A stretch of 64,000 bases of DNA from Sacculina carcini. Lineage: Eukaryota; Arthropoda; Thecostraca; Sacculinidae. The notes beneath the pieces were generated by a model. The model was not told the DNA's origin, made no database searches, and saw only the letters and a program-made list of their open reading frames with translations. The first letter of the stretch is position 1. Every line of letters starts with the position of its first letter. The position numbers and the translations under genes were made by a program. The stretch lies in contig OU696589.1 of assembly GCA_916048095.2 (NCBI GenBank), forward strand, positions 227,501-291,500, written 5' to 3'. Below are positions 30,163-39,843 of this stretch, piece after piece.

Positions 30163-30168
30163 GTGCGC

Positions 30169-30700
30169 TCAATTAGCCTCAAATATGCGCCCAATATCAA
30201 CGGCCTCATTCAACGTGAGTGATGAGTCCCTGGTCAATAATTTTTCCTGTATCTGAGGATGTCTGCATCCAAGTATCAATTGTTCCACAATTCGATCTTC
30301 TTTCATTCTGTTTTCAGGCGAGAATTGACATTTATCTGCTTGCAAAACGAGTCGAGAAACAAAATCATCAATACTTTTTGAATATCCCAGTTTGAGTGCT
30401 GAAAAATGGTACCTTGCAATTCTGAAATAGCATTTAGGAGCAAAATGGAATTTGAACGTTTCCAAAATTTTATCAGGGTTTTTCTTATCTTACGCACTCA
30501 TCTCGAAAGATTCGAGAAGATCGATACCTGCTGGCCCTAGCCACAGCATCATAAATGAGGCTTTCTCTTCATCAGATTTTTGCGATAACGGACCCTTGAA
30601 AACATGGTGAATATTAGACGTGAATTTTCTGAACGAGTTGGGTAAGTCAGAAGAATCCCAATCCAGAGATGGAATAGCAATGCCTGACATTTCGGTCATA
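30169..30700 (-). pseudogene. gypsy4 gag remnant
   Basis: Two short frames match an animal gypsy gag: IPSLDWDSSDLPNSFRKF with MLWLGPAGIDLLESF, then DDFVSRLVLQADKCQF and LILGCRHPQIQEKLL. It lies between the 5' LTR and the knuckle, in normal order. Confidence 0.75.
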
Positions 30701-30875
30701 ATGACAATACAAAAATCTCAGCAATATAGTGAACAAATATTTCCGCAACCAGAAAACCACGAGAAACGTACAAAAATCTTGCTCAAGCCGGCAAAGAATA
30801 AGAGAACCTCAAATAAAACTTCAAATCAGCCTAATGCTCAAATCATCGCATGATAACATTTTTACGCTACCACCA

Positions 30876-30988
30876 TGTAATGTTATGTTGTTGGTGATTA
30901 ATAAAGATCCCAAACCAACTCTGTATTGGGTTCACAAACAACGATTAAACTTTATGCATCTAAATATACCCGAACATTATGAACTTCG
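30876..30988 (-). repeat. 5' LTR of gypsy4, right part on the element map
   Basis: It matches the left LTR from TGTAATGTT to ATTATGAAC, where LINE-D begins. Confidence 0.88.
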
Positions 30989-31103
30989 ATTGTAGCTTCA
31001 TGGTTTTGAGTAGCAATAGATATTCATGTGTGAGTTTGGTGTTGGAAACATCACGTGATCTGTTCTGGCCATTTTTGCACGACGGCTGCTATCGGTTATC
31101 GGC

Positions 31104-32183
31104 GTGGCGGCTTATGTGATCCGACTTCATCAACAGTATCAGGTGGCACTGGACCTCACTGCTGCAGGTATGGTACGAACACGGACCGGGGCTCGGCGCC
31201 GCGGCAGCGGTGGTGGATTCACCACCAATGCTCGTGGCCCAGCCCAACAACAGAACGCCACTACGGGCGCTGCTCTTCCCCCTCCTGCTGCCTCTTGTTC
31301 AGTGTCTCCTATCAGTCATACTCACAGTCCTGTTTCTTCTGCCTCTGCGGCCCCTGCGGCCTGCAAATCCTGCTCGGCTTTTGTTGGCGATGATGCCATT
31401 GGGTGTGACAAATGTGATGGCTGGTTTCACCCCAGTGCGATGTGCCTGGGTCTCCCTGCCCAAGCAATTGAGCAGATTGTTAATTTGGAGGGAGAAGGCA
31501 TTCTTTATGTCTGCCTCAAGTGCCGCACCAGTGAACGTGGCGGTTCCTCTCCTCGGGTGCGGGGCGATGACGGGGGCTCCGCGGTGGCCCAGCTTTCCGA
31601 GATGGTCATCGCGCTCTGTGCCACCGTCCAGTCGCTGACGGGCCAGCTCTCGACCCTGCAGCAGACAGTGGCCGGTCTCGGTCAGGTGGTGCAGTCCCGC
31701 CTGGTCGAGCCGGCTGCTCCTCCCTCTGCGCTCCCGAGCGAACAGGGCGAGTCCATGAGACTCATCATCCAAGAAGAGGTGCGTGAGGCGAGGGACAGGG
31801 AGCGCCGGCGTTGCTCTTTGATCTTGAGAGGGCTCCCTGACGCGGGCCCGGAGCAGGTGGCTGCTAAGGTGTCGCTAATCTCGAGGCTCTTGATCAACAA
31901 AAACTTGGATGTCGCTCCTGTCGTCATCAACAAGACACGGGGAATCTACCGGTTCACAATAACGAACGATGACGACAGGAGCCAGCTGCTGGCTAACTCT
32001 CGACGGCTCAGGGACTCTGAGCACAGAGGTGTCTTTATACACCGCGACCTAACTTACAAACTGCGCCAAGTCATATTTCAGAGAAGGGCGAGAGACCCTA
32101 GAGTTGCCCCCCAGCCTGTCGCGCCAACTCCCAGCGGTGCGTCTGAACCACTCACTACTACCACCCAGACGCCTTCAAACTAA
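31104..32183 (+). CDS. LINE-D ORF1 with PHD finger
   Basis: The 359-codon intact frame has an Arg/Gly and Ala/Pro/Ser-rich N-terminus. A complete C4HC3 PHD-type finger follows: Cys at about 87, 90, 101, 104, His 109, Cys 114, 137, 140, with CDKCDGWFHPSAMC. After it come a hydrophobic heptad stretch (about 165-200, likely coiled coil) and an RNA-binding-like domain (RRCSLILRGLPD … FTITNDDDRSQLLANSRRLR). ORF1 proteins of CR1-group LINEs commonly carry a PHD-like finger and bind element RNA. The ORF2 frame is open across the last codons of ORF1 in the -1 frame. Confidence 0.85.
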   Translation: MAAYVIRLHQQYQVALDLTAAGMVRTRTGARRRGSGGGFTTNARGPAQQQNATTGAALPPPAASCSVSPISHTHSPVSSASAAPAACKSCSAFVGDDAIGCDKCDGWFHPSAMCLGLPAQAIEQIVNLEGEGILYVCLKCRTSERGGSSPRVRGDDGGSAVAQLSEMVIALCATVQSLTGQLSTLQQTVAGLGQVVQSRLVEPAAPPSALPSEQGESMRLIIQEEVREARDRERRRCSLILRGLPDAGPEQVAAKVSLISRLLINKNLDVAPVVINKTRGIYRFTITNDDDRSQLLANSRRLRDSEHRGVFIHRDLTYKLRQVIFQRRARDPRVAPQPVAPTPSGASEPLTTTTQTPSN

Positions 32184-34290
32184 GTGGCCTTTCCTCGGGG
32201 TCTACCGACCTCTTTTCGTTTTTGTATATCGCACATGTTAACGTTAACTGTATAACCAACAAAATTCACTATATATCCGACTTTATTTATTCACAAAATG
32301 TTTCCGTTCTCGGGGTCAGCGAAACTTGGCTGTTGCCGTCGACTCCCTCTTCAATAATTGATATCCCCAACTACTCTGTATACAGACGTGATGTCGACGG
32401 CAGCAGACCTAAACACGGGGTTTGTATTTACGTTAAATCTAAATTGAGACACAAATTGTTTAATACGCCCTCTCGGAACACTATTGGCGTCCATCTCCTT
32501 GATATCGATTTGTATGTAATTGTAATTTATCGCCCACCGTCTTATTCGGCACAGGAGAATGAGAATTTGTTAAACTTTTTGTATCAAAACTGCTCGGACA
32601 TTGAGGTGGTTGTTATGGGTGATTTTAACTTACCATCTATTTCCTGGGATTCCTCTCGTTCTAGCCAGCCCTCCCCCACAGATGCTATATTTTCTGACTG
32701 TTTTACTTCTCTCGGTCTTACCCAACTTATAACTTCTCCCACATTTTTTCCGTCCGGTAACGTTCTTGATCTGATCCTTGTGTCTGATCCCGACCATGTG
32801 GGAGATACCCATGTACTGCCTCCCTTCCCGAACTGCGGCCACTCTCCCACCCTCACAAATTACGTCTTCCAAAACCGAGCCGACACCGATGACATTCCTG
32901 ATAGTATAAAGATTTGGCACAGGGCAAATTTCTCTGAAATCTCATACTATTTAAGCATTATTGACTGGGACTTCGAGTTATCTCACCTGGATGTGGACGC
33001 TATGTTTTCCCGTTTTTGCGAAATTGTTAAACCTCTTGTTGGTCGTTTTGTTCCCTCTAAATTCATATCCCATGGTCCTAAACGTGGTAAATTTAGAGCC
33101 CCTGCCCACTTGAGAAAAGCTAGGAAGCGTCTATGGAGCGAGTATAAGTGTGTTCGCCATGACCATGGCAGAAATTCCGCTGTAGCTGAGGAAGCTCTCG
33201 GACGCTTCCTAGACTGCAATAAAAAGCTCAGAAGTCATCTGTTCTCCCAACAATACAATCATGAATCATCCCTCGTAGACCTCCTTTCTTCCAATTCCAA
33301 AAATTTTCACGCATACATTCGCAACAAAAAGATTGGCAGACCTGGTGTGGGCCCGTTAAAGACCAACTGTGGTGAAGTGGTGTGCCAGGCTGGACTCATG
33401 GCTGAACTTTTCGCCTAAACTTTCAGCAACATTTACTGCTCTCGAACCCCAGCCAACCCTGCCCCACACCAGAGCCACACTGGTTGTATTCCCGAGCTGG
33501 AATTTTCCTCAGATGACGTCCTCACTGCCCTAAATTCACTCAACCCTTCATCCTCCATGGGCCCCGATGGAATTCATCCCAGCTTATTGAAGAACTGCAG
33601 TTTGTTCCTGGCGTACCCACTATTCCTTATTTTCTCCAAATCCTATTCTTCGGGTATTTTGCCAAAAATATGGAAAGACTCCCTGATCACGCCGATCTTT
33701 AAGAAGGGCTCTCGATTCGACCCTATCATGTACCGTCCAACCTCATTAACCTCTGTCTGTGCCAAATCTTTTGAACGTATCATATGTAATCATATTTTCG
33801 AGTATTTAGACAACCACAGTCTTCTCTCTCATGACCAATTTGGGCTCAGACGTTGTAGATCAACTGAAGACCAATTAATTCTAATGTACTCCCAAATTTA
33901 CTCATGGGTTGATGAGGGTTTTAACGTTGATCTTATACTTTTTGATTTTTCTAAAGCTTTTGATGTTGTGTCCCACGATGTTCTTCTAGATAAATTACGT
34001 CTCTTAGGTATACGCACCCCCTTACTCGTCTGGATCTCAAATTTTCTGAGGAATCGTCACATGCGTGTGGTGGTTGATCACCAGCATAGCCGTCCTTACG
34101 CAGTAGCCAGTGGTGTTCCTCAGGGCACGGTGTTGGGTCCCCTTCTTTTCCTAATATACGTAAATCATCTTACCTACAACATCAATTCATCGGTGAAAAT
34201 ATACGCTGATGACTTGAAACTCTATTTTAGCATAAATTCGAACAGTCCTCTTGACGCCATTTCTTCCTGCCAAAAAGATATTAATACAGA
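32180..34290 (+). pseudogene. LINE-D ORF2: endonuclease and RT with one stop
   Basis: A single frame is open from the end of ORF1. Endonuclease blocks are IAHVNVNCI, VSETWLLPS, VVMGDFNLPSISWD and CGHSPTL (GH where SDH is usual). RT blocks are GPDGIHPSLLKN, TPIFKKGS, LFDFSKAFDVVSHD, SGVPQGTVLGPLLF and IYADDLKLY. The only break before the inversion is TAA at 33416-33418. No ATG opens the frame at the endonuclease start (32222 is TTG), so re-initiation or another start is needed. Confidence 0.85.
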
Positions 34291-34860
34291 ACAGATCACT
34301 AGGGGAAATCACACTTTTGTTGTGAATGATTTGCCAATATTTGATAAGGTCATGCCTCAACAATCTACCCTGGACGGAATATAAATTTAGTGCTTTGAGG
34401 CGGTTGCCATAATCTAGGTTCCTCAATCCGCAAATGGTGTTTGTCCATCGCCTCTGTACCGACTCCAGCAGCTTTAGGTCGCCAGCATAACCCAGGTTCC
34501 AGACAGATGAACAATATTCCAGAATGGGTCTGACGTGGGCCACAAATATTGGAACCATAAAAGCCGGTTCACGGTTGACAGTTGCTCTCAGAATGTTATT
34601 TGTGAGACCGCCCGCACGTCGAGCAGCGCTGGCGATATGGAGGTGGAACTTCATTGATGAATGCACCAATACTCCCAAATCAGTCGTGGAGTCCTTCTCT
34701 GGGATGGGAACTCCGTTAAGATAGTACTGGGCAGGCAAGTCAGACTGTTCCCAAGGAATGCTTTTGTGGCCAAATCTTAACAATACACATTTGGAAGGGT
34801 TCATGTGTAGACCCCACGACTCGGCAACAGTAACAAGTGTATTAATAATGATTGTTAGTG
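34290..34860 (-). pseudogene. LINE-D ORF2 post-RT segment, inverted in place
   Basis: The minus strand encodes NTLVTVAESWGLHMNPSKC, then TTDLGVLVHSS, RPILEYCSSVWN, SVQRRWTNTICGLRNL and DLIKYWQIIHNKSV, the normal thumb and C-terminal region of this LINE type. The sense is continuous with the plus-strand RT (…QKDINT) and with the plus-strand tail (VTRGHPFK…) if the segment is flipped, so it is an internal inversion. ATTAATACA at one break and ATTATTAATACA at the other suggest microhomology. Confidence 0.8.
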
Positions 34861-34876
34861 ACCACCTCATTGCTCC

Positions 34877-35068
34877 GTCACCAGAGGGCACCCCTTCAAA
34901 ATTGCGGTCACCAGATGCAGACTGGACATACGTAAACGTTCCTTCAATATGAGACACGTCGCACTGTGGAATTCTCTGCCTAAAAATGTAGTTTCCGTAT
35001 ATAGCCTGGGCAAGTTCAAATCTGCCTTATCTAACCATCTCGGGGAGTTATTATTTGATTATTGCTAA
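34877..35068 (+). pseudogene. LINE-D ORF2 C-terminus
   Basis: The plus-strand frame reads VTRGHPFKIAVTRC, RKRSFNMRHVALWNSLP and KNVVSVYSLGKFKSALSNHL, ending TGC-TAA. It is the usual WNSLP and LxxF-K-L tail of CR1-group ORF2. Confidence 0.82.
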
Positions 35069-35404
35069 TATCGGGTTTTATTTCTTCCATCTAACTCTTT
35101 CCCCTCAAAAACAATCTTTTTGTTTGTTTGATTGTTGTTGTTGTTTGTTTGTTTTTTTGTTTTGTTTTGTTTTTTTTTGTTTTTTTTGTTCGTTTGTTTG
35201 TTTTTTTTCCTTAGTACATTTACTCTGATATATCGTTGTTTTTGCAAATAGCTGCCTATGATGCACCATCCAACTCATTCTTATTGCTGTCTCTCCCAGT
35301 TCATTCTGCTATCTAGAGTTCAGCATCAGCAGTGTGCGGCTTCTTTGGTCCTCGTACAGAGAACCGATCTCGCAGTCGGGGTCCAGGAAGCCCACCAGGT
35401 GAGA
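35069..35404 (+). other. LINE-D 3' UTR
   Basis: It contains a (TTTG)n/T-rich stretch (35105-35215), then about 190 bp of unique sequence up to the resumed LTR at GAACGGC. No A tail or hairpin is obvious at the end. Confidence 0.6.
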
Positions 35405-35508
35405 AAAATACCAGGTGAGAACGGCAAAACACACACCGCATGGCGTAGTACAAAAACACACAACCCCCAAAGCTGCCACTTCGAGCCTAGCGAAAACACT
35501 ACATTACA
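35405..35508 (-). repeat. 5' LTR of gypsy4, remaining part
   Basis: It resumes at GGCAAAACACACACCGCATG and ends ACATTACA, matching 28315-28411. The target duplication CCTGC follows at 35509-35513. Confidence 0.88.
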
Positions 35509-35513
35509 CCTGC

Positions 35514-36470
35514 CACCAATCAGGATCGATGATGCAGTCATCGAATGCGTTAAAAACTTCGAATTCCTTTGAGTTATCGTTGATGAAAATCTTAATTGGA
35601 GACCACATATTGATCAACTTTGTCTTAAATTATCAAAATTAACAGGGATTATGTATAGAATACGGCATAATCTCACTACTGAATCCATAATTACAATATA
35701 TTATACACTTTTTCACTCTCATTTAATCTATTGTATTTCAATTTGGGCGAGTACATGGCCAACTTTTATTGAAAAATAGCTGTGTCCCAGAAGAAATTCT
35801 TTCGCTGTATCTTCTTTTTGAAAAAAATTGAATCGACTGAAAAATGCCTCAAGACATCACAACTCCTTAATTTCCAAAATCTTCATAAAGTATATACACT
35901 TCTTAGGATTTATAAACACATGAAACATGGAGACGCATTTAATTTTGTCAATAGCAACCGTCCAACCAGGAGTAATGCTGTTAATATTAGTTGCCCTGGA
36001 TTTCGAACAACTCTTTTCAAAAACAGTATATTTTGCAATGGACCTGAAATTCTTAACCAACTTCCTATTGAACTGAAATCTGATCTCACTAGAACTACAT
36101 ATGCTGCATTTAAAAACAAAATTAAGAAACATTACCTGACTTTGCAAAACCAACGTTGAAGTCACCAAACACTCGGTACGGTTTCGAGCTTGTTGTAACT
36201 CTTCCTGCAGTTACTGTTCTCGTTGTCGTTTATAACCTTGTTTTCAACTATGAGCTTGCTATATATGAGTGTTTAATCCTTGGCTTCGTGTTGTAATTTT
36301 GCCAAATTTGCCATTACTGTTCATAATTTCATGTGAAAATTGTATTTGATATTCGTTCGTCAGGGAGCTGTGGCTCGACGAATTGATGCCTCTCACCACT
36401 GCTACGCTACTGATGTTTGTTGATGATGATGACAATACATTTGAAATTACAAATTACAATTACAAATACA
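35514..36470 (+). pseudogene. LINE-C ORF2 C-terminus and 3' UTR
   Basis: Continuing from the gypsy4 junction: RIDDAVIECVKNFEFL, a TGA, VIVDENLNWRPHIDQL, HSHLIYCISIWAS, then in other frames SRCPGF-like and GPEILNQLPIELKS near 36050. At least two stops and frameshifts are present. The 3' UTR runs from 36161 to about 36470 and ends in ATTACAAATTACAATTAC repeats. Confidence 0.85.
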
Positions 36471-36585
36471 CATACAGGCACACGTACACACACACTGACA
36501 TACACATACAAACACATACGCACACACTGAGATGCACATACAAGAACACGCACAGACACTGACATACACATTTTACCTACAAAAG

Positions 36586-36762
36586 CGCAGGATTAAAAAG
36601 GACATGCAAAAATATAGTTTCCCAAATAGAGCAGTAGATAGATGGAATATGTTGCCAAGCGACGTAGTACACCAGCCAACGACACAACTGTTTAAGAAGA
36701 CATATGACAACTGGAAGGCGGGAGTCACGAATCTGACTCATTCCTGCGAAGACAACTAGTAA
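36586..36762 (+). pseudogene. 3' fragment of another LINE ORF2
   Basis: The frame reads KKDMQKYSFPNRAVDRWNML, PSDVVHQPTTQLFKKTYDNW, the characteristic C-terminal tail of LINE ORF2 proteins (NR.VD.WN.LP..VV). It is only about 55 codons, flanked by CA repeats. Confidence 0.7.
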
Positions 36763-37500
36763 GAACAACTAGTAAGAACACATACAAGCACACGCACACA
36801 CACACTCATATACGTGCAAACACATTCTCACTATTCGTAAATGATATTGTTTTTATGCGTTTGTTTTTCACATTATGTCATTCAATTAAATAATTGCTCT
36901 AAACAAGAATACCACCGCATCATTTCTGCTAATTGTACTTGAGAAATATCGCAAGAGTGACACACATACACACACATCAGAATGGGATGAGTACAAACGT
37001 GTATACTTAACGCTTGCATTATGCTGCATTATGTGTGTGTGGTCGTACATATGTGTGTTTGTTTGTGGGTGTGGGCGTGTGTGTATTTGTGGGTGATTCT
37101 GTACGCGTAAATCATAGTAAAATATATGTTGTTAGACTTTATATGAACGCACACACAGACTAGCGACAACAACCGCACGAAGTGCGGAATACATACATCT
37201 TCGTGCATGTGCCTGTTCCAGAAGCCTTTTTGGGGGTATATGTGTAGCTTAACAATATTGTAATTGTAATTATCATTTATTTTTATATTGGTGTTTGTGT
37301 TTCACCTTTATTCAATACACTGCGTCATTCAGTTGAGCGATTGCTAGAAATTTGATGAGAGTGGCACCTCATCTTTTCTGCGAACGGTTCTTGCATAATT
37401 TTCAGCAGAAGAGCGATCGCGGATACATACACACTCACATGCACACACACACACACACATACAAACACATATGCACACATATAGTGTGTCACCACCGTCG
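36763..37500. other. CA/TG-rich spacer with a hairpin motif
   Basis: It holds CA and TG runs and a block near 36983-37035 (GGGATGAGTACAAACG, GCTTGCATTATGCTGCATT) that recurs near 50370-50430. CTAGCGACAA followed by the hairpin CCGCACGAAGTGCGG at 37160-37187 recurs at 50680-50720. No gene is seen. Confidence 0.5.
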
Positions 37501-37517
37501 TCGTCACGTGTTCGCAT

Positions 37518-37554
37518 TACAATTGTGTGTGTCTGTGTGTGTTTGTGTGTCAGT

Positions 37555-37612
<58 letters not shown>

Positions 37613-37816
37613 ATGTGTGTCAGTGTGTGTGTCAGTGTCTGTGTCAGTGTGTGTCAGTGTGTGTGTCAGTGTGTGTGTCAGTGTGTTTGTGTGTGTGTCA
37701 GTGTGTCAGTGTGTGTGTGTCAGTGTGTGTCAGTGTGTCAGTGTGTGTTTGTGTGTGTGTCTGTGTGTCAGTGTGTGTGTGTGTGTGTCTGTGTGTCAGT
37801 GTGTGTGTGTGTGTCA
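37518..37816 (+). repeat. (GT)n/CAGTGTGTGT microsatellite array
   Basis: These are tandem GTGTGTGTCAGT variants. The same array type resumes at 41668 after LINE-E, so LINE-E probably landed in this array. Confidence 0.9.
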
Positions 37817-37829
37817 GTTGTTCCCTTCT

Positions 37830-38348
37830 GTTCTACCATTATCCTCTCCGTGCTCAACCTCATCTGTTTTTAACTCTTTTGCTTTAGTAACCATCTCTGA
37901 CTGTAGAGCTATTTTAAGGCATGTTAAAATTCATTCTTCATCTCTCGACCCCATTGATCTTTCCAGGATTCCTCACTCTATTGAGCTGCTTCTTCCTTTC
38001 TTAACTAACTTCATCAATGCTTCTTTCACTCATGGGCAATTTCTGGCATGTAAAACTGCCAGTATTCTCCCTATACTTAAGAAATCTGATCTGGATGCTA
38101 ACACGCTTTCTAACTATAGACCTATCTCTAGAATTTCTTGGCTGTCCAAAGTTCTTGAAATGGCTGCCTACATACAGATATCTGAATATCTTGAATCTAA
38201 CTGAAATTGAGTCTTGAATCTTGAATTTGTTTCTTCCTGAGCAGTCTGGTTTCCGTCACTTTCACTCTACTGAAACTTCTCTAATTTTTCTCTATGATTC
38301 TATTATCAAATCTACTCTCTCTGGTAATGATGTTCTACTTATACAACT
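37830..38348 (+). pseudogene. LINE-E RT, N-terminal part
   Basis: The frame reads [47 protein letters not shown], then after disruption near 38203-38225, LPEQSGFRHFHSTETSLIFL. Stops lie around 38203 and the reading continues in a second frame to the foldback insertion. The endonuclease is absent. Confidence 0.82.
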
Positions 38349-38349
38349 A

Positions 38350-39841
38350 TACCATTTACAAGTCAATTTGGCAAAAGTGAAAATCAATTTGGCAAAAGTG
38401 AAATTCAGTTTGGCAAAAGTGAAAATCAATTTGGCAAAAGTGAAAATCAATTTGGCAAAAGTGAAAATCAATTTGGCAAAAGTGAAAATCAATTTGGCAA
38501 AAGTGAAAATCAATTTGGTAATTCTTACAAATTTAGGTGGTAGTCGCATTGATAATGCATAATCATATTGTTTATTAGTGTTTTAGTAACAAGTATATTA
38601 CTCATGCAAATGATATCAATTAATGTTTTATGTTTAAGAATATATATAGTTTAAGAAGCAGTCATGTAGGGATATATTTGTTGATGAAGTCCATTATATT
38701 AGCATCAAAATGATCTATTAAGTGATTGGGCTTAGCTCCGATTCAAGGATAATAATAAAATAAGCTATACTTTTTACAATCTCATTTGTCCCAATTGAAA
38801 TCAAAATTGTCCCAGTTAGAACCACAATGTATGTTATTGATTTGACATTAAATATCAAACTTAATTGTTATCAGTAAATTGTATTGTATTTCACATGAAC
38901 AATTTAGCATTAGTCTTAAAACACAGATGTGTACTACTTACTATATACTATACAATTATGTGCTATGGTATGTACTACAATTACAATGCAGATATGTACC
39001 GTAATTTCTTACTTTAAGAGGAACTCTATCAGCCAATATAGCAATGTCAGCGTATATACCACCAGCGCGTGTACTTAAATTCTAGCAACAAAGCAAGATA
39101 TCACAACTCAACACAATCACAACGCAACATGGCCCACTGAAACACATTCACTAACAAACACGCACAAACGTTCTGCGCAAACAACTGCCCTATGGCGCGC
39201 ACTGCCCTATGGCGCGCACTGTCCCACCCCCTGTATCCCCCTGCTCGCTCATAGCACGTGCATACAACATACACACTACCTACACTCACACTCACACTAG
39301 CTCGAACACACAAATGGACACCATATACAAAATATATACCGTACTATATTAAACATGGTACAGATGGCTAGCAACGACAAGCGCTATTCGCACGTGATGC
39401 CTGAACACTTGCCATAAAACGGAATGTACCGTCTCTGAAAGTGTGATGTTTCTGTAGATGTGTGTGTGTGTGTGTGTGCACGATTTGCTCGCGAGTGCTC
39501 TCCGAGAACAGTGACTATACGCTGACACTGATATATTGGCTGATAGAGTGCGCGCCATAGGGCAGTCGTTTGCACAGAAGAATATATATAGTTTCTTAAA
39601 CATAAAACATTAATTGATATCATTTGCATGAGTAATATACTTGTTACTAAAACACTGATAAACAATATGATTATGCATTATCAATGCGACTACCACCTAA
39701 ATTTGTAAGAATTACCAAATTGATTTTCACTTTTGCCAAATTGATTTTCACTTTTGCCAAATTGATTTTCACTTTTGCCAAATTGAATTTCACTTTCGCC
39801 AAATTGATTTTCACTTTTACCAAATTGACTTGTAAATGGTA
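38350..39841. mobile_element. TA-flanked foldback element, copy A (1492 bp)
   Basis: The ends are TACCATTTACAAG and its exact inverted partner, flanked by TA (38348-38349, 39842-39843), a Tc1/mariner-style target. Each arm of about 270-300 bp holds five to eight copies of a 21-bp unit (CAATTTGGCAAAAGTGAAAA plus one base), then a shared block (TTTAGGTGGTAGTCGCATTG …). There is no transposase. The interior carries a second inverted pair (TCTATCAGCCAATATA … TGTCAGCGTATA at about 39026-39058 and about 39505-39545). It is inserted in the LINE-E RT. Confidence 0.88.
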
Positions 39842-39843
39842 TA

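Larger units (their letters stand above)
30989..35404 (+). mobile_element. LINE-D, CR1-type LINE inserted in the gypsy4 LTR
   Basis: The order is a short 5' leader, ORF1 (31104-32183), ORF2 endonuclease and RT (about 32180-34290), an inverted segment (about 34290-34860), the ORF2 C-terminus in normal orientation (34877-35068), and a T/G-rich 3' UTR. The LTR sequence breaks at ATTATGAAC and resumes GAACGGCAAAAC, so GAAC is duplicated. There is one in-frame TAA in ORF2 (33416-33418). It is the youngest layer of the LINE-C stack. Confidence 0.88.
28220..35508 (-). mobile_element. gypsy4, Ty3/gypsy-type element in LINE-C, itself split by LINE-D
   Basis: The left LTR is 28220-28411. The right LTR is in two parts, 30876-about 30988 and about 35405-35508, separated by LINE-D. 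CCTGC flanks the whole (28215-28219, 35509-35513), a perfect 5-bp target duplication. TGGTGGTAGCG next to the right LTR may be a Leu-type primer site. Parts seen: gag, zinc knuckle, protease, integrase and a Pro/Ser-rich tail. No RT or RNase H is recognisable, so it is non-autonomous. It is broken at several places; the LTRs differ by a few substitutions and short indels, so its age is moderate. Confidence 0.9.
25191..36470 (+). mobile_element. LINE-C, CR1/jockey-group LINE carrying gypsy4 (which carries LINE-D)
   Basis: The plus strand holds an ORF1 remnant (25235-25830), an ORF2 from 25918 to 28219, then gypsy4 (28220-35508), then the ORF2 C-terminus from 35514 to 36160 and a 3' end near 36470 (ACAAATTACAATTACAAATA tail). 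CCTGC is duplicated on both sides of gypsy4, and the LINE sense rejoins as FYL|PPIRIDDAV. ORF2 has about three frameshifts and at least five in-frame stops. It starts head to head with its relative LINE-B. Confidence 0.9.

Noticed and set aside
37352-38204. Long open frames of Cys/Val/Ser repeats (CVCVSVCVC)
   Set aside because: They are translations of GT/CAGT microsatellite DNA; all frames are open because the repeat has no stop. No protein is implied. The same applies to 41134-42091.
38360-38530. CRISPR-like direct repeats
   Set aside because: The 21-bp units are contiguous with no unique spacers, and the context is eukaryotic.
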